Assembly: GCA_014526335.1 (NCBI GenBank) | Contig: JACTAT010000009.1 | Span: forward strand, 496,001-560,000 | Length of the DNA: 64,000 nucleotides | Source: Chrysaora quinquecirrha | Lineage: Eukaryota; Cnidaria; Scyphozoa; Semaeostomeae; Pelagiidae | Direction: 5' to 3' | Shown: positions 32,401 to 44,400 of the stretch, piece after piece | Numbering within the stretch: the stretch's first letter is position 1 | Layout: each line of letters begins with the position of its first letter | Notes under the pieces: model-generated | The model's input: the letters and a program-made list of their open reading frames with translations, nothing else | The model's database searches: none | Told to the model about the DNA's origin: nothing | Program-made: the position numbers and the translations under genes

Positions 32401-35400
32401 AGACGGGCCCGCCACACTACGTGATCATTCGAGACACAGAGAGAAAGGTTTTTACACCATATAAGTTGCGCTCCCTGGCCTGGATTTGAACTGCAGACGC
32501 AAAGGGGACAAGTGCTAACCAATATACTTCTGTCCCCACTGTGTGATTACACTAAATTGGGGTTGGGGTAACGACCTCTAAGATTGTTCAGCGTACAAAT
32601 GTACCACTCAATTGAAAATGTCTGGTATTATCAAAAAGTTAATGTAGTATCGTACTTGTTCATGATTTCAATGGCTTCCTGGCAGCTTACTGTTGGCATA
32701 ACAGTCAGTGGTGTATTCAGTTGTAATCGCCCAACTGTTTCATTCCACCACCTTGAAGAAAGGAAAAAACTAAATATAAAGGCAAAATACAAAATAGTGG
32801 TTTCCGGAAGTGGATACAAAAGAATAAAAAGATTTGCTTTGTGGATAGTGAGCTTCTGGGGGGTTTTCGAAAATGCTGATGCAAATGTGCTGTATTATGT
32901 TCCACGATTAGGGGCCATAGGGTTATGTGGATTAGTGGATGTAACTGTCACGGAATACGGAATCGTGGCCATTTTCGGGACGCAACGACGGAATGTTCAA
33001 TTTCTGCAACGCGGAATTTGGATAGAAATGAAGCGGAACGCCGACGTCGCTCAAGAATTAAGCGGAACTTCGCGGAACAGTGGATTTCTACCCCCCCCCC
33101 CCCTCATGACGACCCCTTCTTATTGTACAAATTTTGCAAACCAAAGGCTTTGAACACTTGAGAGAAAATCTGTGGTCTTGTGCTAATTAAAAATCCCCCT
33201 CAGGTCATGCAATTTCGCATTTTTTCAAGATCAGAAAAGGAAAGATATTTTGCATTAAACCATCAAACATGCATAAAACCTTGGATGCTCCAAGGACTGT
33301 TGGCAAGCATGGCGGCTGTTTCCATCAAGCAATGTGAACAGCTGCAATCATTGGTGTGGGAAAACAAAATTTACTAGGGAGGCTGTCCAGTGAAATTAAT
33401 TGTTTCTGAAAATTTTGTCCCAGTTCAGGCGAATTTTGTGTCCAAATATGGCTGTGTTAGAAAGATTTTTCCGAATTTTGGGGAGCAATGCCTGTCAAAA
33501 ACAATCGCTTTCGCACTCTCTTTGCACACGAACTTGTGTCAAGGTCCTTGCGAAACGATCAAACATTGTTGGTCAACCAATTGAGATTTTGCTTAACAAG
33601 GAATGTTGACCATTTGGCCACGCAGAATTAATTCAGCAACTTTAAAAATATTCAATGCTTGTAGCAAGCAAAAACCCTCTGACGAGCAATGTTTTGTGAT
33701 GTGGCCAAACGGTCAAACATTGTGTGACAGGCAAATCTCAAATGTTTGACAAACAATATTTGATCCTTTGACAAGGGCCTTACGTAACCATACGCAAGAA
33801 ATCGCTTTAAGACGATGAAATTATTGAAAAAGCCTTCCTTCTGCTACTGAGAACTAAGCCGAACATTTTTGCAAGAAATAAATAATTCAAAATCTCATTA
33901 CCAAGTCTTTTTAGGATCATCTGGTTTAAGTTCAATGAAATCCCTCTCCGCCATCCAATCTTCGTTTAGAAACTTTGTCCTTGAAAATAAGAAAATAAGT
34001 AAAGAGCTTATTGACAAGAAACAGCAAAATATGCAAGAAACAGGCGAAACAGCTTACACGAGATCCAAGATTAGTAGAAGTTCGAAACAGAAATCGAAAC
34101 AGTAATCGCATACAAAGTTAAAACAATAGAATGTTGCTAAATAATCATCTCGAACTTGTTAATTAGAGGTACTGAATAAAAATTATTAAGTAGTAAACTC
34201 AAATAAGTCATTTTAATGAGAAAGCTCACAGCTTAATTGACAATTTATCAAAACCAATTAATCGGGACATTGAACAGATGTGTTAGGGTAAGAAATAGCG
34301 AAAACAGGTGTAAATCGAGGGGCACTACACTCTTCCAAAAGGCGTACGAGATTTCTATTGTAACAAAACGATTTCTAAGGGATTTTCTTGATATCAATAT
34401 AAATTACGGCAAGAGTGCAAAAGATTCCCAAGTAGTGGATTGTCCCTCGTGTAGAACGATGGAAACGCTCTCAAGGCAACCAGCATTTACGCATAAGGTC
34501 ACAGAATGATGATGTCCCTATAATCTGAGACGATCACTTGAGCGCGTAGCGAGAAATTAGACGGGGGAGTAAAGGCGGAAATTTACAGAAGAGGGCGCAT
34601 TCGCTGTAACAGAATACCAGCGAGGAATATCATGGTACCTAACAATATTATTTACAGAGCAACCGAAATGAAAAACATCTACCCATGCCTTGATTTGCAA
34701 AACATTTTCGATAAGCATACGGCGTTGCCGAATATCGTTATCCTTATGTTTAGTAGAAATAAAGTTTTGCGAGCAAAACCTTGCAAATTTTCTTATGCAC
34801 CTATGTCTGTAACTATATTCGGATACTACGGGGGACAACGAACAAGTCACAAATGGCGCTTAAACTGCTACGAATGTCAGTGAGACAATACTACATATAA
34901 ATGCGAAAATTAAAGGTTTCGTTTTCATATACATCGGTAACAACGGGCACAATATCTAACAGTAGACATGGGTGGCGGTGTGTATGGAAAATCTGGGCAG
35001 CACGTCTAGTATTTCGAACAATGAAGTCCCCCTCCCCGGAGGACATTACTCCACTACCCAAAAATAGGTCCAAGGTCCGAAACGTCCCAGCTCCGAATCT
35101 TTTAGCCTTCGTCCTTACGACGCTATTCTCGCACTTTTGACGCTGTTTTGAAAACGAAAACGAAATTCTAAACAATATTTGAAAAACAACAGAGAAAGCA
35201 TTCATAGCCAATCTGAATAACGAAAAAGATAAATTCTAAAAAAAATTAGTTTTCTCGTGGGATGTCTTTATCATTATTATATATATAGCTCCGTGAAACC
35301 ATAGTCACCAAGAACATTAAAAAACTTCCTCTGTTTTTAAAATCAGTAAAACAGCAGGTACTCCTGGTCGTAAAGATCCAAAGATCACGTGTGTTTTCAC

Positions 35401-38400
35401 ATACAACAGACGTAAACATAATGAAAAAAACTACTTATTATATTATAGATAAAATGTGTAACGAACTTAATACATTAGGCCCAATACCTTATATCATGAC
35501 TATGCTTATATCAACAGGGTTCATTCTGGCGTTAACATTTTTAGATTCTAAATGTTACGATTACTTATAATTTTCAAATTTTAGAATGTTTTTTCTTGAT
35601 TGTAGCAGACAAACGTTTCCATTATTAGATACATGTTCTGCTTATGAAGAAACCATTTCTTTACAAAACCGACTCTTGTTAGCTATTGCACTCTTTTTTT
35701 TTACAAGAAAAATTTTATAAGAACACGAGCCTGGATTTTGCCCAAATTTCAAGAACAAAATAAGAACAAGCTGAGGCTGGCCTTTTCATAAGCCCTAAGA
35801 ATATCAGCTGAATATGAAAGTAAGACAATCAGAATGAATGTAAAAAGCAAGCAAACAAAGAAATCGACGAGAATGCTGCATTTCCACACAAACCTAGTAC
35901 CACCCAAGGCAATTATTGAAACGTAAAGATGTCTAACTAACCAGGGAGTTAAGAACAGATTAAGAACATTTCAGGCTCAAAAGCGGCAAAAATTTAAGAA
36001 CAGCCAGCATCGATCAAAATTTCCTGGTTCTTATAAAAAAAAAGAGTGTATACATTACATACATAATAACCTCAAGTTATAAACTTAAACTGTATAGTAT
36101 AGGGAAGCTATTGCATTGTGAAAACAGAAAATGATTATTTCAAATAGATAACTTAAGTAGAATTTACCTTGTACTGGTTGGTTCTCACAGATATCAACTA
36201 AATTTTCTTCAGAAATTCTATACGTTATTCAGATATAAAATTTCCTTGGTTCATTGATCGCAACCATCAACAGCAACAAGTCAAACGGCAAATGTTATTT
36301 CGGAGAAACAGTCGAAGTCGAAATGGAGACCATTGACCAACATAAACGTCCAAATATCGAAACGAGGCCGGTTTAAATGTATACTAAACATGGATATGGA
36401 AACTCTAAAATGAGCTTACAGAGACACAAGCGAAATTCTCAGAACTCTCTCCAAAGAGGAAGCCACCTGAACCAGAATTATAGACATTTGATTCAAATCA
36501 ATGAGTTTGCGATAAACCTCAATGAATTATGTATCAAAATACAGGTTATTGGGTCATACATAAGCCTAAAATTAGCGAATGAAGCATCTCTCTTTTATGT
36601 CTTCTCTTAGTACATAGCGATTGTCTTTTAAATCAGTCGATAGGATTAAATAATCAAAGGGCATTTTCCATCCACCAAACGCCCAGGGTCCAGAGAAGTG
36701 TTCAACCTTCCTCCAGACAAGAATATCCCTAGCTTTCTCGCTAAACAATGAAAAATAGGCGTGTCTTAGGTGTGGCATCAGACTTTCGTTTGTTCTAACT
36801 GACCTTCCTCCAGTCAATGACAGTGTGACCGTTACTTTTCTTGACTTTGCAAACGCCAGAAAGCAATCCTTCAGACAGCAACCTCCCCAAAGCTTAAAAA
36901 AACCTCAGTACAAGAAAAACGCCAATCTGCTTAAACAAAAAATGGCTTCACAACCCAGAGTATACAATGGGCCATATTTCGCCTTAAGTGGTACAAATAA
37001 TTTGTGGGTGTCACACCCTTCACTCTTTTTAAGAGCGTTACGTTTGGAACATCACATATGAAAACCATCTAGAGATTTTCTCGCAAGTGTTGCAAGCATC
37101 TGGTAGGCATTGTGCAAGATTTTCTACTCAATTTGGCAGCTGTCAAAGTGCAATGAATGAAAAATCTTCACTGAAAAACCTTCTGTAGGTATCATAACGG
37201 GGTTCGAGATAGCGGGTGATTTTTCTATACAAACCCTTATACCAAAACAAGGGGAAATTGAAAATCGTTCGAGATAGCGAATGTTCGAGATAGCGGGCAG
37301 TCGAGATAGCGGATGTCAACTGTACTTATATTTGTATTTTAACATTAAACAGTCGTTAAAATTTGTCTTTTGAAACAAATGTATTAAGCATTTGTATGTA
37401 TTTTTGTAGCACTGGTAGCAAGCTCCTACTCTGGTCAATGACAGAAATGACAGAGCAAAATGAAGAAAGATGGCGGCAGAACAATTGGCCAATTGGCTTG
37501 AGGAACTTAGATCCAAGGAAGGTGTGTAATACTTTTCTCTTCCAAGGCCCAGCAGCAATCACACAACGATCCTATTCAATGAGCATCTAGAGAGTGCCTT
37601 GTTAGAAATACTATCCTATAACAGCCCAAAACGGAATGAAAAGCTAACATAGGGAGAGGGTAAACGACAATATTAGACTGGGTTATAAAACGAGTATGAA
37701 ACAACAAACTAATTTCTACGTACATGTAATTGCGAACACTGTCTGCAAGAACAACCACACATCTTTGCCCTTCTTTTAGATCTTTTGCTGCTTCTATTGC
37801 GCATGACACTGCTGATCCACACGACCCACCTGAGAAAACAGATAATTATTTGATTAATCAGAAATCACCCAAATCATAAGGCCCTTGCCAAACGATCGTC
37901 GATCAAACATTGTTGGACAAACATTTGAAACTTGCTTGTCAAGTGAAATTTTAGACCGTTTGGCCACGTCCATAAACATTCCAAAACCGGAATTTAAAAC
38001 AACAAATTATGGCATTAAATCTTTAAGTTTTCAAGGGCCCAAAATCTGGAACTCTCTTCCAGCTGAAATCAAGTCAGCCAGAAATAACAAAGAGTTCAAG
38101 AAACTGATAAAAACATGGTTCTTAAATAAAGAACGTGCATGTTGGTTTTGCAATAAATGATTCTTTGATGCAATCTATGAAGTTGCTTCATGTTAGTGTG
38201 AATTAGTGTTTATCACTATTGTATTAAACTAACGTTAAAAATGTACAATTACAATTACAATTAAAATTACAATTGCTCGACCAACATGTTTCTCTTGCGT
38301 CAAGCAAAATATTTTTTGAACTTTTCTTGAACAAATTTTGCTTATTTTTGCTTGTCAAGCAATTTTTGATCGTTTGGCCGCCTTTTCAACATTGCTCGTC

Positions 38401-41400
38401 TAACAATTTTTTTGTTTTTGACAAACTGCAACAACTTGCAACATTTCACCACCTTGCAACATGTCTTAGCAACAAGGCTTTCGAGCTTGTGCATTTGATA
38501 AATCTTCATTTATCGCACTGATTTTTTCTTAATTAGAAGTGTGCAACACGAAGAATACACTAATTTCTCAGTAAATATTTTTAAATCTCAATTAACGCAT
38601 CTCATCTCTACATCGATCACCAAGAACTCACAAAAATCTAACGAATCTACAAAATTACAAACAGAAAATCCCTATGACAACATTACAGATTAGCCAATCA
38701 TATTACAGTAAAATCGAAAAGGTGTAAAATAATTATAATCGTTGCTATAAATAAAAATAAACACACATGGTTAGATTATGGTTACTACGGTGATTTTATG
38801 TGAACAATAAAAAGTTAAAAACAAAGCATAAACAATTAACATGCGCCCGCGGGACAGCGCAAAGGTACGCGGGTTTCCCGACACACATTAGCAATTGCAT
38901 CGTTGTTGGATAGCAATGTTTTTGGACGTGGCCAAACGGTCAAACATTATTGTAAAGCAAATTTGAAATATTGGACCAACAATCTTTGATGGTTTGGCCT
39001 GGGCCTAAATGTGAAGCTGGACTGGTAGTGTGTCAAAATACCAATATAAGCTCACAGGGTAGGGCGTGATAACCAATAGAATAGAATAAAATAAACGAAA
39101 CTCTTTTTCCTTTCAGACATACCACAAAGCAATCCTTCATATCTGATCAGATCACGAGAAGTGAGAAATGAAGCTTTATCTTCACTCTTCATCCATCTAT
39201 CAACAAGGCTTCTATCAAGTACGGTTGGTATAAAATCATACCCAATACCCTCCACCTGTAACGGAATAGAGAGTAAACGTAATATTACAAGTATCGTAAT
39301 TCGAAGAATGGAAGCAGTGGCCTGCAAACTGACACGCAGTCAGACTAATCAAGGAACTTTGCCGACGTTGGTTATACTTTGGAACACTCATGACAGGGTA
39401 CGGCAGTGTGATAGAATTTCAAATTTTTTACCTCGTAGTAAGATACATCTGTCTCGTTCAGCTTCTCTGGCTCTGCCAATATTGAGCCCAATGGATCAAC
39501 TCCTACAATCTAAGGACACAAAAAAATTATTATCAGCCTGATCAACATTAACAACAAGGTATCTCCTAACAAAATGACGTTATCAATGCTCAAATTATCC
39601 ACAGAAAAGTTAGACTTGTTCCTAATGCAGCAGGCTTACTGTCCGCCTACTATGTCGTTGCACGGCTGTGGCAAGCAGCTGATAAGATTCCTGTTAGGCC
39701 CCGTTTAAACGGTTACGTTTTCAGATCAATGAAAACGCATCAAAAGTTTTGCGTCTACATTAGCGTTCTCACAACGTTTTCGCTGTCCACATGAAAACGC
39801 TGACATCACGTTTTCTAAATGTAAATTGTGAAAGCAATACTAACTAACAACAAAAATTTATTGTTTTTGCTGCCTCGTTTTCAAATGTTTGCGTTTTCGG
39901 TGTCTACACAGGAAAATTGGTTTTCAAAAAATTGCGTTCTCAAAAGATTCCACTCTGGAAACCGTTTTCAAAAGTTTTCGTTTCAGTCGCCGATTTACCA
40001 GTGTCGTGAAAAAGGGAGGCGAAAGCGCAAAAAACAATTGCGTTTTCAGTAGACGGGGCCTTAGAAGCCATTAATAGAAAAATTGATAATAAAAGGATAG
40101 CTTTGATAGAAGGCACATCCATAACCGTAGTAGGATAGAACGGCAAGAACTTCAGGACGTGAGACAACTACTTAAGGCACTTTTCTGTGCCTCTAGCATG
40201 CTCTTCGCTGTTAATAAGCAATGCAGGCGTGCAGGCGAATAACACAATGAAAAATTCGATTATTTTTTCTTCCTGAGACCAGATCACTCGTTAATTTGTG
40301 AGACCTATGATATCCTTGTTTTGAGGGTTTGAGTGAATTTCGCGCCAAAACAGCAATTGCGTCGTCATTGAAAAGGAGGCAACATTGAAAAGGAGGCAAC
40401 AATGAGAAACGGACAATGTGTTGTTTTGCTTGCTTTACGTTGTCTGATATGAAGGTGAAGGTGAAATTGTGTGTTTAGCGCCAGTTGCTAGGATCTCGTG
40501 AGTAGATGAACCAACAAGACCTTGACCCTGGCTGTGACGCAACCGTGGCTGGGACACGAACCCGATCTCACTAAGCTCCTGACACCATCAATTTAGCTTG
40601 ATTAGACCACTCCACCACAGCATCTTCACAAAGTGCCGCAAAGCAAATAGTTCGTTTTTACCTCTTGTGTGTTTGTTTCAACAAGGAGAGCGAAAAAGCA
40701 ACACTAGAAAGCTGTGTTAGACTCACAGGAGGGGGGTACTTGATGAAATTTTGTAAGGGACGTGCCGCCCAAGCATCAAAAACATACCCAACTTTATATC
40801 AATTTTATTGAAAATGTATACCAGACCTCGTACCAATTTTCTATTCTTCAAACATGAAAATCGTGAAAATGGAGACCGTTCCTTATACCAAAAACACCAA
40901 CATCGTGAAAACCGACACCTTCCTTATACCAAAATCGCGAAAATCGATACCGTTTCGGCCGGCACGTCCCCAGTACTCAAATTATACATACTGCACCCCA
41001 AGGTTAGACTTAAGAATGTACCTCTCCATACACTGACAGCATAAAACGTCGGAAGACCAATACCTGAACATTTGGAACTCTTTCCTTTATCTTTCTTGCC
41101 AATCCAGTCAATGTTCCACCAGTTCCGGCGCCGGCCACAATCATGTCAAGCTTATCTGTACAAAAACGATAATTATCTAGTGTAAGGCGAGACTTATTAC
41201 TTGAGTCGTAGTTATCGCTATTGAGTTCAACTGCTGGGCGCTCAAACTACGCTATGTTTGAGCGATCTCGGTTTGATGTTAGTCTCGGCTTGATGAGCGA
41301 TAACTGGGACTCAGGTAATAGCTAAGTCTAGTGTAAGGCAGAAATGAACATGAAGTAATGCATACAACGCAAAATACTACCGCAAATATGAAATATTAGC

Positions 41401-44400
41401 AAGCATATGTATGTACATTTATTAGGGTGCGTTCGTTTGGGACTATCGTCTATTCTGGATTCTGGAAAAAGCAGACTTTGCAGGTTTCCGATTCCAGATC
41501 CCAAAAAACCGAAAAGCAGTTTCTTGAAAAACGGAAAACCTGAGAGAAGTTGATTCGAAAACGAAAATCTTTGCGAAGTCTGAGAATTTATTCAATCTCT
41601 CTAGTCGGGAGAGTCTGGGGCCTGCAAGGTCTTTCATTTTCCCGAGATCTGTCCAAAAGAACGAGCTTTCGATCTCTCAGAAGTCTTGAGAAAAAAGACG
41701 AGGTAGAAAAGACCCCAAAAGAACGAACGCATCCTTATGTGCGTTAAAGGAATGATGACCAAATGAGAACACAAGATAACACAAAAACGTTCAAAAGAGA
41801 ATGTCATTATCTATACAGTTTTACCGTCACAAGCATCAAGGATCTCCTCCGCAGTTTCATCATAGTGGGCAAGAGGATTTCCAGCATTTCGATACTATAA
41901 GAAAATGAAATTAACTCTTCACTGAATATAGTAACCATTTCTTGAAGTACTGGTCTAAATTATCCTGATAAAGATACATACAGCGATTTTTCCCTATGCT
42001 TATGATTGCAACAACTGCTTGTTGATACTTCATGTATTTTCTTTATCAGTCTTACTCTCGTCGCATGAACACTGTCTACTTAATGTACAATACTTTCAAA
42101 CATAGAAACTATCTTTCTGATATTTGTGAGAAAAATCCTCATGCTTTTGAAAATAAGATCATTACTTAGGACAAGTTAGGTTGTTTGACTCTTGCTCTTG
42201 CCACTCGTTTTCTAATAATGCACTATTTCTGTGTATGGAATTGAACTACCTTATCGGCCCTTTCTACGCCGGCCCTAAATGGCGTTAATTTTAGCCTAGA
42301 GGCGTTATAAGGGCCGGCGTTAAAAGGGCCGGCGTTAAAAGGGCCAAAATTTGGAATTTTTCTCAAAAAGCGGCGTTAATTTCCAAGCACCTATATTTGC
42401 TACCACGCACTGTATTTTAGGAATTTTCATAAACAGCATGAAAACAAAGCCATCTTAGCAAAAATTGAAACTTTCATCAATAAGCAAGTTCAAAAGATGG
42501 CAGAGAAATTTGATTTTGAACAGCAGCGATTGGATTGATAGGAGGGGAAACTAAGGAAGAATATGAAGATTAAATAGACGAAGATGCAATCGAAGTGAAG
42601 TTCGATAATGAAGAAACCGTAGATAGCAGTGAGACAATTGTAATTGACCAACATGAATTATATTCAAGGTAATAGACGCGACAGTGCGTAAAAATATATT
42701 GCAGTTTTTTCCTTGTTCTTCCAGTGGCGTAAAACACGGCCCTAAATGGCGTTAAAGCACATTTTAAGGCCGGCGGAATTAGGGCCGGCGTAAAAACGGC
42801 CGGCGTTAAATTAGGGCCGGCGTAAAAAGGGCCGATAAGGTAATGCTACTCTAATTGCACATCAAACTTATGGCACCGAAATGGGTTAACCTATAGATAA
42901 TCTACACATACCTGGTCAAGTATGATTGAGTTCTTTATTTCTCTGTTCAACTGTTGTGCAACACCAATATGTGATTCTAAAAACGAATATTTTTGTTTGC
43001 CATTGTGAAGAAATAAATATTATGTGTTAATTCAGTTTTGGTAGAAAAAATCCCATTGTTGGCATCTTCCCCTTACCTGGTGCATCAAACCTGGCTGAAT
43101 TTGGTGTACGTACAATTTCAGCACCCAGTGCTCTGAGAACATTGACCTAGCAGCAAGAATAACACAAGATTTATTTATACTCACATCCAAATTGTCTCTC
43201 TGGCAGTAAAAAAGTTGAAAATTGCTAGTAATAGCAGAATGATCTTGTGAAAACATAATGACTATAAGTGGGTATAAAAACGGTATTATAAAGTCTTTCG
43301 AAAGAGATGTCTTTGCACTAAGACTCTTTAACTTATTGATTTTCTCTTTTGGATTCTTTTCCATTTGGAAATCTGAAGCTCTAAATCATTGGGGCTTCTT
43401 TCTGAAGGAACTTTTTGGGAATTTTTCCAGAACCATGCCGGGAAGATTCATTCCTGGACCCTTCTGCATGTGAAGCTCAAAGTAGAATTTATCAAAGGGA
43501 ATTTCACTCTGTTTAAAGGTGTATAAGATTTCTACTAAAACAAAGGGATTTTTCAATGGATTTCCTTGAGAACAAAAGGACTTCCAGCAAAGGTGTACAA
43601 GATTTCCAAAGAGTGAATTGCCCCTTGGAATTTATTGTATCACAAGTGAATGAAATGCCAAGATAGAATAGAGGGCAAATGGTTTCTCCTTGAAGTCTTA
43701 CCTTTTCGGCACTCATCTTCTCTGGCATAACAATAATGCACTTGTAGCCTTTTACTGCAGCTGCTAAGGCAAGGCCAATACCTGAATGGAAAAGAGAATT
43801 GCAAAGCATAAGACATCTTTGAATGTGAGAATCAGAGAAAACAACAGGAACAAAAGTACAATAAAGAAAAAAGGTTTTACATGTACCTGTGTTTCCAGAT
43901 GTTGGCTCTATAAGCGTATAGCCAGGCTTTATAAGACCATCTCTCTCAGCTTCCTCTACCATTCTAAGACCTATTCTATCTTTAACAGATCCACCAGAAT
44001 TGAAAAATTCACACTTGGCAACTAAAATAAGCAAAAATAAGTATTAAGGTATCCATCATTTCGGTTTGACGTCAGACAGTAATAAAATTTTTCCAAATCA
44101 CATGATATCGAGTTTTTTATATGAAAATCTTATAAAGCAGCCAAAACTTAGTCTAGGTACAAAGTTTCGCTGTCCTGGCGCTTGTGTTCTTAAATTTTAT
44201 AAGCATTCAAGGTTCCCAATTTCATAAGGGCTTTGACCGCAAAAAATGAACTTGGTGAAACTTTTTACCCCACATGGTCAAAGCCCTTATAAAGTCATAA
44301 ACTTTAGATGCTCGTAGAATCAATAATACATGCGCTGGGATAGTAAAACTATACACCTAGACTAATTTTTGGGTGCTTTATACGATTTTGGCATTGAAAG

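Noticed and set aside
32584..33153. 189-residue plus-strand frame
   Set aside because: Antisense to CBS exon 32656-32751 and continuing into low-complexity DNA with a C-run; no domain recognised.
39161..39541. 126-residue plus-strand frame
   Set aside because: Antisense shadow of two CBS exons (39123-39255 and 39432-39509).
43513..44034. 173-residue minus-strand frame as a single CBS exon
   Set aside because: It reads through an intron; conserved CBS sequence stops at GT donors, giving exons 43887-44021 and 43702-43781.
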